A program made the position numbers and the translations under genes. A stretch of 47,552 nt of DNA from Isosphaeraceae bacterium (GTDB lineage Bacteria > Planctomycetota > Planctomycetia > Isosphaerales > Isosphaeraceae): the NCBI GenBank assembly GCA_031291845.1, contig JARLIH010000238.1, positions 1-47,552 on the forward strand. Reading direction: 5' to 3'. The notes below the pieces were generated by a model that was not told the DNA's origin, made no database searches, and was given only the letters and a program-made list of their open reading frames with translations. This document shows positions 9,601 to 16,776 of the stretch, one piece after another (the first letter of the stretch is position 1; each line of letters starts with the position of its first letter).

Positions 9601-10051
9601 CAACACCCAGTTCTATTCGGGGCGGAAGCTGTCCGACCTCAAGCCGCAGGGGACCGCCTCGGCGATCGGAAAACTGTTCGGCGAGGACAACCCGCAATTG
9701 TTGGCCCAGGTGCTTGCGAACACGCCCGCCACCCGCTTCATCTCCTCGGCCGACAAGCTGCTCGACCCACGCAAAACGCCGGTTCAGAAGGCGTTGAACC
9801 TCCTGACCGGCGTCAAGGTGACCGACGTTGATACGGACAAACAGCGAGCGATCGACCTGCGGCAGGCGTTGCAAACCCTGATGGAGCAGTATCCACACCT
9901 CTCCCAGCACACCGAGTTCTACGTGAAGCCGGACAACGTCCAGAACCTCACGCCCGAGGAGATGAAGGCGATGCGGGCCTATGCGACCCAGGAGGCTGAG
10001 AGCCGAGCCTGGTCTAAGGAGCAGCGCCGGCAGATTGGCGTGCAGCGATAG
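6650..10051 (+). CDS. Large virion protein (1133 aa), probable internal/ejection or tail protein
   Basis: The start ATG 6650 follows the upstream TAA by one base; an earlier in-frame codon at 6602 would lie inside the previous gene. Residues 64-143 are the module shared with the HExxH protein, ending in DILTDPLTYLTFGA, a type of segment seen in very large phage virion proteins. Near residues 850-890 comes LHFDY, LTDFEKNVMRR and PFYTFARNNLP, a motif set also found in large structural proteins of tailed phages. There is no clear lysozyme or transglycosylase active site. Long Gly/Ala-rich helical stretches suggest an extended shape. The assignment as an internal or ejected virion protein is inference from size, motifs and its place at the end of the structural block. 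Confidence 0.7.
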   Translation: MSGLQFDLFGGNSPGLDFGDRPIPRAPIHNPRTAYRSPLPDEQYQNIGQQALHAGASGLGYVFGTLDKPGQVVRNTLAGKFGSALRQAVPFADTLGLVDQGDYTSGRDLTNQLGITGKHDKGWGAWGAGLGADILTDPLTYLTFGAKSALTPIGRAVQKTGALRGWSGKAMLEGFHGVEPALQAAGRTASDIAHMTDQGQRIAQGAAAATGVQANQPLGSLARIGLPFGGPSVNVGTGRTAQAIAGGLDAAGDWLKYGNPVGRAAGSLFDPNVHGAVDEVTQRGATRYLQPALQDLKAQARADRFDVIHGLDPLVSAGAHPESLITDTARAVAEGVPHPFPQALANDVGGVAQAINHIGSRQLAQARESGAPLRDVADPFVNYVPRSAFNEVPGSLQMDRRRLLPTTSAANIGRDPLYQEIPGGTNRIKDWFSRFAGLKAVPQVTQEIRRDLEQDLVRGGGTMTKDLADAFDVKAAALAEKLAGTNEAYRSAASGGGGKHFFSPDLVSDVTQRGNAHAKTVANARAATGILGDVAQPFQQGTGMIPLADTLPRLGIETTAHNPQTGALAEGGLVNLYRALAKQGAGKVDPFLTDAAGLKKLTNAVNQWGVTPEKFGTLTKQYGQWTAPEQIKTSLGAFDSLTNAFKSLAYPIWIPSHIRNAMTAAVNNARHGVGLGDYAKQLAVMTGRGISPAEAHDLRRAQYAGANVFGGNGMNEEIAGNVRQAFDQNKRFTPHAPGSDRAGEHGNLAADTADLVLKQGLLGSLGATGRAAREGLGGLLDKSRGWGQAAGENLGIKGVGQAAEDMLPAVAAGRKAGANIEDFFRGALFNKLTREGATPAMAADEINKLHFDYGHLTDFEKNVMRRAVPFYTFARNNLPLQVETALHQPGILQAQSKPFMQEDADEKGYVPKYLQGGFATPVGPEFQNAEGDASQQYISQFGLPAEEAFGKLRFQNGMPDLRNTALAFAGNLNPMIKAPLEQLFNTQFYSGRKLSDLKPQGTASAIGKLFGEDNPQLLAQVLANTPATRFISSADKLLDPRKTPVQKALNLLTGVKVTDVDTDKQRAIDLRQALQTLMEQYPHLSQHTEFYVKPDNVQNLTPEEMKAMRAYATQEAESRAWSKEQRRQIGVQR

Positions 10052-10054
10052 TTT

Positions 10055-10348
10055 TCAGATTGAGAAGCGATTTAAGTCGCCGTCGTTGGCCAAACGTTCC
10101 ACAAGCACCATGTCTGGGAAAGTGTCCTCGCCCATGACCGCCAGCACGATCCTGTCGTGCTCGGCTTCCTCGGGCAAGTCGCCGTCCTTGGGTCCGTCAG
10201 GATCGAACCCTGCCCAGTTATCTCTGGCACGGTCATGCCCGTCCTTCATGTGGCCAGGCATCATCGTGCACATCTTGCCGTTGCGGAATCGCGCTGCTAT
10301 CCAGTCTGAGCCTTCCGGATACAGGATGTATGTTCCGTCGCGGATCAC
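10055..10348 (-). CDS. Hypothetical phage protein, 97 aa, coupled to upstream gene
   Basis: The frame is open from 10408, but the likely start is GTG at 10348, which overlaps the TGA of the upstream 86-residue gene as GTGA. That is a classic translational coupling. The protein begins VIRDGTYILYPEG, has a hydrophilic Asp/Gly-rich middle, and ends 3 bases from the stop of the convergent virion gene. No family is recognised. Confidence 0.55.
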   Translation of the reverse strand: MIRDGTYILYPEGSDWIAARFRNGKMCTMMPGHMKDGHDRARDNWAGFDPDGPKDGDLPEEAEHDRIVLAVMGEDTFPDMVLVERLANDGDLNRFSI

Positions 10349-10605
10349 AGGGGAGCCTCGATCTGCCAGTGGTAGGTTATGTAGCGTTCCTGCTCGTCGT
10401 CCCAACAAACAACCGTTCCGTCTGTGTGGCCGTCTGCTATGTGCTCCTCAATCTCGCAGTAGGCCCAATCCGCATCCGCCAAAGATGCTGCACATTCGAT
10501 AGATCCATCTTTATCGACCGTCCCACTTCCGGCCAATTCGTTGTCTGGGCCGCCTGAACGCCAGTTTCCCGTGATAGTGATACGTCGCCGCGTTGCCTTT
10601 CCCAT
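10345..10605 (-). CDS. Hypothetical phage protein, 86 aa
   Basis: A small acidic protein with alternating beta-type strands and two Cys near residues 36 and 50. No family is recognised. The ATG at 10605 has GGGAG about 9 bases upstream. It is the first gene of a two-gene leftward unit with the 97-residue gene, and lies within the integrase-side block of the element. Confidence 0.55.
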   Translation of the reverse strand: MGKATRRRITITGNWRSGGPDNELAGSGTVDKDGSIECAASLADADWAYCEIEEHIADGHTDGTVVCWDDEQERYITYHWQIEAPL

Positions 10606-10720
10606 GTCTCATCTCCCAAAAAACTTGATCTGTTCTTGATACCACACTTAGCGTAGCACCAGCACTGCGCCAGCGCCGTGATCCTCTTTGCGATCGCTCG
10701 ACGCGACCGCACCCCGGGAA

Positions 10721-10777
10721 GTGGGGCCGCACTCAGCAGCCCCACTAGGGAGATCCGCACAGTCTCCCATTCCCTAG
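10721..10777. repeat. Two adjacent inverted repeats in the 10606-10842 gap
   Basis: GTGGGGC at 10721-10727 pairs with GCCCCAC at 10739-10745 (11-base loop). Overlapping its end, CTAGGGA at 10745-10751 pairs with TCCCTAG at 10771-10777 (19-base spacer). They lie between the 143-residue gene and the 86-residue gene. They could be a terminator for the former or an operator before the latter. No long T-run follows, so neither reading is firm. Confidence 0.45.
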
Positions 10778-10842
10778 GGTTGGCTTTGCTCTTTCTTCTG
10801 CCCTTCGGCCACATCAGAACTTAGCCTCACACAATTAGCTGT

Positions 10843-11274
10843 CTAGATATCCACGCCTGACGCCCCACCTATTTGCCCTGACTCGACGGCATTCGCCTCT
10901 TGGGAAGACGTCGGATTGGATGATCTTTCATCGCGAAGATAAGCTGCGTACCCCCCAGGATAATTCGCCTCGATGTCCGCTTCTGCGCCAGACACGCCGC
11001 GTGGCGCCGGGGCATCATGGAGCGTAAGGTGTTGCGCGGCGCCCCATGCCTCGGCTTCCCTTTGTGCTGCCCCGACCGTTTCTTGGGGCTCCGAGTGCCA
11101 AAGCTCAGGCCAATAGCCATTGCGAACCGTTTTTCCATTGGACAGTTTGAATTCTTCGTATTCCTTTCGGTCCAGATCGACGATCCTAGCGGATACCCGA
11201 TTAACCCGATCATGGGTAAGGTTGGACCAATCGATTGGCTCGTACACGGTGTTGTAGATAATCGCTGCCCTCAT
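10843..11274 (-). CDS. Hypothetical phage protein, 143 aa
   Basis: No family is recognised. The N-terminal 60 residues look beta-rich (AAIIYNTVYEPIDW), the centre is helical, and the C-terminus is a disordered Ser/Gly/Ala tail. I chose ATG 11274 because AAGGG sits about 9 bases upstream. A TTG at 11295 overlapping the upstream stop is an alternative giving 150 residues. It is the third gene of the leftward integrase unit. Confidence 0.55.
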   Translation of the reverse strand: MRAAIIYNTVYEPIDWSNLTHDRVNRVSARIVDLDRKEYEEFKLSNGKTVRNGYWPELWHSEPQETVGAAQREAEAWGAAQHLTLHDAPAPRGVSGAEADIEANYPGGYAAYLRDERSSNPTSSQEANAVESGQIGGASGVDI

Positions 11275-11291
11275 GGTCTCGCCCTTTTGGG

Positions 11292-11492
11292 TCAAAGTTC
11301 AGGTTTCGGTCTCACGCGATTGGCTGCATCGAGCAGCAGTTGCTTCTTGTCGCTCAAGTGGGAGTATACCCTGGCGACGATCTCGGGTGAATTGCCTATC
11401 ATCTCTGCGACGATCGCCAGGGTGACACCCCGCGCCAGAGCATTCGTTGCCCAGTGGTGGCGGAACGCAAGCAGCGAATCGGCGGGCGTCAC
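11292..11492 (-). CDS. Second integrase C-terminal catalytic fragment, 66 aa
   Basis: The 66 residues match the last 57 residues of the adjacent integrase at 33 of 57 positions by hand alignment. They include RHxWAT, ALARGV, VAEM-x-G and the tyrosine segment VYSHLSD. No N-terminal or core domain precedes it. Its GTG overlaps the integrase TAG as TAGTG, so ribosomes finishing int could restart here. It lacks the core Arg and Lys of the active site and could not recombine DNA alone. It is either the remnant of a second integrase whose front was deleted, or an exchangeable or regulatory C-terminus. Whether it is a working gene is uncertain. Confidence 0.65.
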   Translation of the reverse strand: MTPADSLLAFRHHWATNALARGVTLAIVAEMIGNSPEIVARVYSHLSDKKQLLLDAANRVRPKPEL

Positions 11493-12517
11493 TAAGTGGT
11501 TCTATGGGGTCGGGCCTTCTTGGCTGCCGCGAGCAAGAGATCTTTGTGGTCCGACAAGTGGCAGTAGGTTCGCAGAACAACCTCGACAGAGCTACCCATC
11601 ATCTCGGCTACCACTTCGACGGACACGCCCCGCGCCAGGGCATCCGTTGCCCAACGATGTCGCAGTGTGTAAGGGACAGCCCGCTCGTCCAGGCCGGCTC
11701 GATCTCTGGCTTTTCGGGCCGCCAAATCGATCGCGTATTCGGTCCACTTGTTGTCGCGCGAGTTTCGGAAAAGCGTGCCTGTCTTCACGCGTTTAGAGAG
11801 TCCAACGAGGATCTCTTCGGCGCGTGGCGTGAGTTGAATCACGCGAGGCTTGCCCGTTTTTCCGCTTGTCTTATCCTCGCCGATGCGGAACCGAACCTCG
11901 TGAAACGCCAGTTTGAAGTGGCGCGGTTCGATCATGGCCGCCTCTCCCGGACGGCAACCCGTCTCGTAGATGAATTCAAGGAACTCGTTCAGGGGCTCCT
12001 TGGCCGACTTGATGTACAGAAGGCACTCACGCTCGTCGAGGATGTCTTCTCGTTTCAGCGCACGCGGCCTCTTAACCTTGGCGATCTGGTTGAGGGTGAT
12101 TCGTCCCTCTTCGTGTGCCCAATTCCAGGCGCGTTTGATCGACGTGATTGCGCCTCGTCGAGACGTCGGATTCCATTGGGGATTGTCGTCCAGGAAGTCC
12201 GTGATGTGCATCGGCTTGATCTCGTTGGCATCCATGTGTCCGATCGTCGCGGTGAAGCGATCGAGGAACATGGCGTACCAACGGTGAGTCTTTGGCTTGA
12301 GATTGGCCTTGGCGTGTTTGAGAAACAAGCCGGCGACCTCTTTGCTCGTCAGTCTGGCCGTCGTTGGATTCTTTGGATCGGGCTTCAGCTCAAGGTAGCG
12401 ACGATATGCTTCCGTCTGGCTGCTTTTTCCGTCAGCCAACTTGCGCTGTCTCCCATCAATCTCGACGTACCACGCATCGCGATCTTTGCGATACCAAGGC
12501 TTCGCGGGTCTAGCCAT
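11492..12517 (-). CDS. Tyrosine recombinase (phage integrase)
   Basis: The 341-residue protein has an N-terminal arm domain with KPWYRKDRDAWYVEIDG, a SAM-like core-binding domain (about 56-145) and a catalytic domain. Visible active-site residues are R189 (TGCRPGEA), a Lys in the DKTSGKTGKPR hairpin (217-224), R286-H287 (YTLRHRWAT) and nucleophile Y318 (RTYCHLSD). Two usual His positions are changed: Tyr283 occupies the first His of the H-x-x-R box, and Ser308/309 sit at the later His/Trp position. It should excise and integrate the element at the tRNA-Lys gene about 130 bases away. ATG 12517 is chosen because GGAG lies 6 bases upstream; ATG 12529 and TTG 12550 are alternatives. Confidence 0.9.
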   Translation of the reverse strand: MARPAKPWYRKDRDAWYVEIDGRQRKLADGKSSQTEAYRRYLELKPDPKNPTTARLTSKEVAGLFLKHAKANLKPKTHRWYAMFLDRFTATIGHMDANEIKPMHITDFLDDNPQWNPTSRRGAITSIKRAWNWAHEEGRITLNQIAKVKRPRALKREDILDERECLLYIKSAKEPLNEFLEFIYETGCRPGEAAMIEPRHFKLAFHEVRFRIGEDKTSGKTGKPRVIQLTPRAEEILVGLSKRVKTGTLFRNSRDNKWTEYAIDLAARKARDRAGLDERAVPYTLRHRWATDALARGVSVEVVAEMMGSSVEVVLRTYCHLSDHKDLLLAAAKKARPHRTT

Positions 12518-12564
12518 CTGCGTCTCCATGTTGGTGTAGAACCGACCCAACCGGAGCGTAGATT

Positions 12565-12589
12565 AGGTTTGAATCCTGCCATCAAACCT
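12565..12589. repeat. 8-bp inverted repeat between integrase and tRNA-Lys
   Basis: AGGTTTGA at 12565-12572 pairs with TCAAACCT at 12582-12589 across 9 bases. It lies within the 132 bases between the integrase start and the tRNA 3' end, where arm-type integrase sites, the int promoter or a tRNA terminator would be expected. The sequence alone does not decide between these. Confidence 0.4.
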
Positions 12590-12649
12590 GCCAGCAAGGA
12601 CTTTTTTAGACCCGCCTGTCTTGACGTAAGTCTTTGCTGGGCTTGGTAG

Positions 12650-12722
<73 letters not shown>

Positions 12723-12873
12723 GAGTGAATTCGCCGGCGTTGGGGTGGGAAGTCGTCAGGAAGGAAGGGTCATCAGCTCTTCTTCATCAAGGCTCCTCAC
12801 GGGGCCTAGTTTCGCTTTCCGGCGGGGCCGCTGTCAAGACACGTTTCGCGCCCGGAGAACGAAGGCCGTATGG

Positions 12874-14877
12874 TCAAAGCGGTTCGCCGGGTATGAGAGC
12901 GGATTCGCCGGGGTGCGGCGCCGGCAGCGCGGTGCGAGCAGGATCGATCGGGGGGATGCGCTCGGGGCGGGCGATCAACATCGGGATGTCCAGGCCGTGG
13001 CGAACTTTATCGACGGTCTGGCCATAGAGCAGGTCACGGACGAGACCGTGGCCGTGCGAGCCGACGACCAGCAGGTCGACGGGCGAACGTTTCAACTGGC
13101 CGACGAGCTGACCGGCGCGGTCGGGACCGTGAAGCAGGACGGGACGTGCGTCGTAACCCATCTCGGCCAGGGTGTGGACGACCTCGGCAAGGTAACGCTC
13201 GTCAGCGCCCGTCTCGCGGTCGGCCGTGTCGGCGCCGTAGACGCGCGTCATCGGTGTGTCGACGACATGCATCAAGATCAGACGGGTCTCCCCGGGACGC
13301 GCCAGGCTGAGCGCGCGGTTTAGGATCTCGGTGTCGCTCTGGTTGTGCTCCAACGCCACGCCGATCGTCTCCAACGGCCGCGGCCGCAGCAGGTCCCGCC
13401 AGTCGAGCTTGACGCTCGGCGCAGGGAGCCAGGGGGGGGCGGGTCGCAACCAGGGCTTCAACGTGACCCAGGCCAGGAGCAACGTGACCGCGCCGATCAG
13501 CCCGTACAGGCCGGCGCCGACGATCCATGCCAGGGGGAACGGGCCGACGGTTCGGCCGGAGTCCGCGGCCAACGCGACCCATTCGGCCGCCTTGTCGAAG
13601 ACGAGCTTCCCGTTCAGCGCCACGATGATCGCGGCCGTCAACCAGGCCAACCCCTGGGCCCAACGGGGCGTCGCCAAGGAGCCCATGTTGCGGCGGTTCG
13701 AGGTGAAGTGGATCAACGGGATCACCGCGAACGAGAGCTGCAAGCTCAGGATCACCTGGCTCAACACCAGAAGGTGTTGCGTTGAGCTGTCCCCCGCGAA
13801 GTAAATGACGAGCACCGCCGGGACCAGCGCCACGAGCCGCGTGATCAGGCGCCTGAGCCATGGGGCGATGCGCAAGTGCAGATAGCCTTCCATCACGATC
13901 TGCCCGGCGAGTGTTCCGGTCAGCGTCGAGCTTTGGCCCGCACACAACAGGGCAATCCCGAACAGAATCGGGGCGCCCCTGCCCAGAAAGGACGGCAAGA
14001 GTTCGTGCGCTTGCTCGATGCTCGCCACGGCCACGCCGTTGCGGTGGAAGACCGCCGCGCTCAAGACCAGGATCGCGGCGTTGACGAAGAAGGCCGCGTT
14101 CAGCGCGATCGCCGAGTCGATCAAGTTGTAGCGACAGGCGGCTGCCTTGCTGCGCAAGTCCTTGCCGATGCGACGCGACTGGACCAGCGCCGAATGCAAG
14201 TAGAGGTTGTGGGGCATCACCGTTGCCCCGAGAATTCCGATCGCCACGAAAAGCGCTCCCGGCGGCAACGAGGGAACCATTCCGGTCAGCACGGCGCCTG
14301 CGTCAGGCCGGGCCATGCAAATCTCGATCAGGAAGCAGGCCCCAATCGTCGCCACGAGCGCCAGAATCACCGCCTCCATCCGGCGCATTCCCCACTTCTG
14401 AAGCCAGAGAAGGAGGAATGTGTCGAATGCGGTCACCAGGCAACCCCAGAGCAGCGGCATGCCGAACAGCAATTTCAGGGCGATGATCGTACCGAGCACT
14501 TCGGCCAGGTCGGTTGCCGCAATGGCGATCTCGGCCAGTAACCAAAGTACTGCGTTCACCGGCCGGGAATACTCTGCCCGACACGCCTGCGCCAGGTCGT
14601 GACCGGTCACAACCCCGAGCCGCGCTGCGAGTGTCTGGAGCAGCACGGCCATCAGGTTGGACATCAGCAGGACCCAGATCAGCGCGTAGCCGAACCGCGC
14701 CCCGCCTTCCAGGTCCGTGGCCCAGTTCCCCGGGTCCATGTAGCCGACGCTGACGAGATAAGCGGGTCCGAGAAATGCGAAGAGTCGCTTCAAGGGGTTC
14801 GTTTGCGCGACGCCGACCGATCCGTGCACCTCCTCCAACGAACGGCGCTCCGCGCCCGGCTGCTCGACGATCGCCAT
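12874..14877 (-). CDS. mntH: Nramp-family Mn2+/divalent metal transporter fused to UspA domain
   Basis: Residues 25-450 are an Nramp transporter with about eleven membrane helices. They carry the metal-site motifs DPGN (48-51, helix 1) and MPHN (221-224, helix 6), which take up Mn2+ or Fe2+ with protons. From about residue 502 a universal-stress-protein domain follows. Its nucleotide motif G-SH-G-x9-G is present, but the last Ser/Thr is Gln. Typical MntH is about 410-450 residues, so the 667-residue length is explained by the added domain, which should lie in the cytoplasm. ATG 14877 is chosen because AGGAAGG lies 7 bases upstream. Inference: the Usp domain lets nucleotide or stress state modulate transport. 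Confidence 0.9.
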   Translation of the reverse strand: MAIVEQPGAERRSLEEVHGSVGVAQTNPLKRLFAFLGPAYLVSVGYMDPGNWATDLEGGARFGYALIWVLLMSNLMAVLLQTLAARLGVVTGHDLAQACRAEYSRPVNAVLWLLAEIAIAATDLAEVLGTIIALKLLFGMPLLWGCLVTAFDTFLLLWLQKWGMRRMEAVILALVATIGACFLIEICMARPDAGAVLTGMVPSLPPGALFVAIGILGATVMPHNLYLHSALVQSRRIGKDLRSKAAACRYNLIDSAIALNAAFFVNAAILVLSAAVFHRNGVAVASIEQAHELLPSFLGRGAPILFGIALLCAGQSSTLTGTLAGQIVMEGYLHLRIAPWLRRLITRLVALVPAVLVIYFAGDSSTQHLLVLSQVILSLQLSFAVIPLIHFTSNRRNMGSLATPRWAQGLAWLTAAIIVALNGKLVFDKAAEWVALAADSGRTVGPFPLAWIVGAGLYGLIGAVTLLLAWVTLKPWLRPAPPWLPAPSVKLDWRDLLRPRPLETIGVALEHNQSDTEILNRALSLARPGETRLILMHVVDTPMTRVYGADTADRETGADERYLAEVVHTLAEMGYDARPVLLHGPDRAGQLVGQLKRSPVDLLVVGSHGHGLVRDLLYGQTVDKVRHGLDIPMLIARPERIPPIDPARTALPAPHPGESALIPGEPL

Positions 14878-15251
14878 CGCACCGCCTTCCTCGTGCCACC
14901 TGACTCTGTCCGAGGCCCGCAATTTGCCAAAAACGCTCCGGAAGCGACCTGTAATCCCAGCCTATGGTAACGTCGACTTTTGAACGACTGCAAGACAGGA
15001 TTTTCGTGGGCCGTGGTTCTGTTTTGGGAGGCCAAAAATCCATAGGTTCCACTCTGGGGGCGTGGATACCTACGCCGACCGGATTCTGGAGCGGGTGCTT
15101 TACGGCATAAACACGCTCTCCCACTTTGAAGACTTCTCCAGAAATTTCCCCCGGTACGGCATGGGCGCTGCGGCTGTTACGCGGGAGAAGCGGGTGCACC
15201 GGGCCGAGTCAAAGGGGCTGGCCGGCATCCGAGGCGTAGGAGGTGACAACG
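14878..15251. other. Intergenic region upstream of mntH-like gene and of the Tyr/Gly-rich genes
   Basis: No credible gene is seen in these 374 bases. A weak leftward promoter is possible: TTGCAG (14988-14993, complement) and TACCAT (14964-14969, complement) with 18 bases between. CCTATGG (14961-14967) and CCATAGG (15040-15046) form a widely spaced inverted repeat. AGGAGGT at about 15238 is the strong ribosome binding site of the broken gene at 15252. I looked for the conserved parts of a manganese (yybP) riboswitch before the transporter and did not see them. Confidence 0.4.
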
Positions 15252-15605
15252 ATGCGTAGAGTTCTTGCCTTGGTGCTCGCGGGGGGATTGTCGCTGGGCA
15301 TGGCGACGACGTCGCACGCGCAAGTCGCGGTGGGAGTGAACCCCTGGGGTGGCGTCGGGGTGTCCGTGGGGGGCCCTTACAGCTAATACTCGAGCGGGTA
15401 CTATGGCCTGGGTGGCTACGGCGTTGCTCCCGGTGCAGCGCTCTATTCGTCGGGCTATTACGGCGTTGCGCCTGTGACCTATGGCTACACGTCAGTGGCG
15501 TATCCGGCGGCGTACAGCTACCGCTATTACCCGGCTTACGGCTATGGCGGCCCCGGTTGGCGACGCGGCGGTTGGCTGGGCGGGCGGCGGATGTGGCGTT
15601 ATTGA
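15252..15605 (+). pseudogene. Tyr/Gly-rich secreted protein, interrupted by in-frame TAA
   Basis: The ATG at 15252 has a very strong AGGAGGT 7 bases upstream and opens a signal peptide (MRRVLALVLAGG to SHAQ, cleavage expected near residue 24). After codon 44 (GPYS) a TAA at 15384-15386 stops the frame. The same frame then continues for 72 codons of Tyr/Gly-rich sequence with two YSSGYYG copies, ending at the TGA 15603-15605. The part after the stop has the same composition as the two intact paralogues downstream. The simplest explanation is a recent nonsense mutation (TAC to TAA is one base). The intact version would be a 117-residue secreted protein. Confidence 0.75.
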
Positions 15606-15728
15606 TCGGGGCAGGGCACGCCTCGGTTCGGCCGCGGCTCGGGTGACCGTGGAGAACGACGACATTGGTTGCCGGGCGGCGCTGGCTCTATGGCGATTTT
15701 GAGAACTGAACTTCAAGGAGCGGGCATC

Positions 15729-16139
15729 ATGAGGCGGATTCCGGGGGTGATCATTTCGGCCGGCCTGTGGCTTGGCCTGGCGGCCGGCGCGGTGGCCCAA
15801 GACTCACTGAACGCGTTCGGCAGCTTCCCGACGAACACGGGGGCGGGCTTGCCGTACACGACCTACGCGCCGCGCACCAACTATGGGATGGCCGCAACCT
15901 ACAACGCGTACAGCCCCAACTCGTACTACGGCGCGGCCCGCGTGGCGCCGGGTATTACGATGTACAACTCGGGCTATTCGGGCCAGGCCTCTGGCTATCT
16001 GCCGGGGACGTACGCAGCCTCTTACGGCTACGCGCCTTATGCGTACCGGGCGTACGGTTACCCGTACTATGGATACCGCTCGTACAGCTACCCAACCTAC
16101 GGCTATCGGCGCGGGCTGTTCGGGCTGCGCAATCGCTGA
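15729..16139 (+). CDS. Secreted Tyr/Gly-rich small protein, copy 2
   Basis: The protein has 136 residues with a signal peptide (MRRIPGVIISAGLW to GAVAQ, cleavage near residue 24). The mature part is dominated by Tyr, Gly, Ala, Ser and Pro. It contains repeated YGY, YAPYAY and YRSYSY segments and a basic end RRGLFGLRNR. AAGGAG precedes the ATG by 8 bases. It has no enzyme motif. It belongs to a tandem family with its neighbours at 15252 and 16348. Exported Tyr-rich proteins of this kind could be cell-wall or matrix components, possibly cross-linked through Tyr; that is inference. Confidence 0.7.
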   Translation: MRRIPGVIISAGLWLGLAAGAVAQDSLNAFGSFPTNTGAGLPYTTYAPRTNYGMAATYNAYSPNSYYGAARVAPGITMYNSGYSGQASGYLPGTYAASYGYAPYAYRAYGYPYYGYRSYSYPTYGYRRGLFGLRNR

Positions 16140-16347
16140 GTCGGTATGGCCGACCGTGGGACTCAGATGCGGGGCGAGGAAAGAGGGCCATTTCCTCGTC
16201 CCGTCTGCGTGCGGGGGCGTCAATTCCGCCGAGCTTTCCGTAGAATGACGGGAGCGGGCTCGCGCACGTCCTCGATTTGTGAGCAAGAGTTGTCCTGCCA
16301 AGGACGCATCGCGGGGTGCGCAGCGAAAAGCAAACGGGGAGGGGACC

Positions 16348-16776
16348 ATGCGTCGTGCGATGGGCGTGCTGATCGTAGGTGCGGTGCTGGCGCTTGGGCC
16401 GGGCTCGGCCCGTGGCCAGGCGGTCTCCGGCGGGACGATGAACCCGTACCGGCTCAACGGGTACTTTGCTGCCCCGGGGCTCTACGGGATGGCATACGGT
16501 TCCCCGAGCGTCGGAGTTCCGCGCACTTATACGTCGTTTTCGTCGCCCTATGGGGCCGGATACGGCTACGGTTACGCTCCTTACGGGCTGCTCCCGGGGC
16601 GGTACGGGGTCGGCCTCTGGCGACCGGGGTTCGTCGCGCCCGGGTATGTCTACGGCGCTTCCTACTACAGTACGTTCTCTCTCCCGGCTTCGGTCACCGG
16701 CGTGGCGCCGCTTGCGCCACCTCCCGTGGGGGTCTACGCGCCTGGTTTCGGTCCGGGAAGCTACTACGCCTGGTGA
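16348..16776 (+). CDS. Secreted Tyr/Gly-rich small protein, copy 3
   Basis: The protein has 142 residues with a signal peptide (MRRAMGVLIVGAVLAL to ARGQA). The mature chain is rich in Gly, Tyr, Pro and Val with YGYGYAPYG and GYVYGASYYS, and lacks the basic tail of copy 2. GGGGAGGGG precedes ATG 16348; earlier in-frame ATGs (16279) would ruin the signal peptide. The last 13 bases overlap the convergent cbiG gene. Function unknown, presumably like copy 2. Confidence 0.7.
   Translation: MRRAMGVLIVGAVLALGPGSARGQAVSGGTMNPYRLNGYFAAPGLYGMAYGSPSVGVPRTYTSFSSPYGAGYGYGYAPYGLLPGRYGVGLWRPGFVAPGYVYGASYYSTFSLPASVTGVAPLAPPPVGVYAPGFGPGSYYAW

Noticed and set aside
8672..9910. A 412-residue leftward open frame inside the large virion gene
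   Set aside because: It is antisense to the 1133-residue protein, which carries the recognisable FDY/PFYTFARNN motifs; no ribosome site or domain supports the antisense frame.
11447..12649. A 400-residue rightward open frame over the integrase
   Set aside because: It is the shadow of the integrase on the other strand; integrase catalytic motifs prove the minus strand.
14878..15060. Manganese (yybP-ykoY) riboswitch before the Nramp gene
   Set aside because: The conserved aptamer pieces could not be found on the gene's strand.
15062..15259. A 65-residue rightward frame before the Tyr/Gly-rich genes
   Set aside because: It has no ribosome site, no motif and overlaps the strong ribosome site and start of the next gene.
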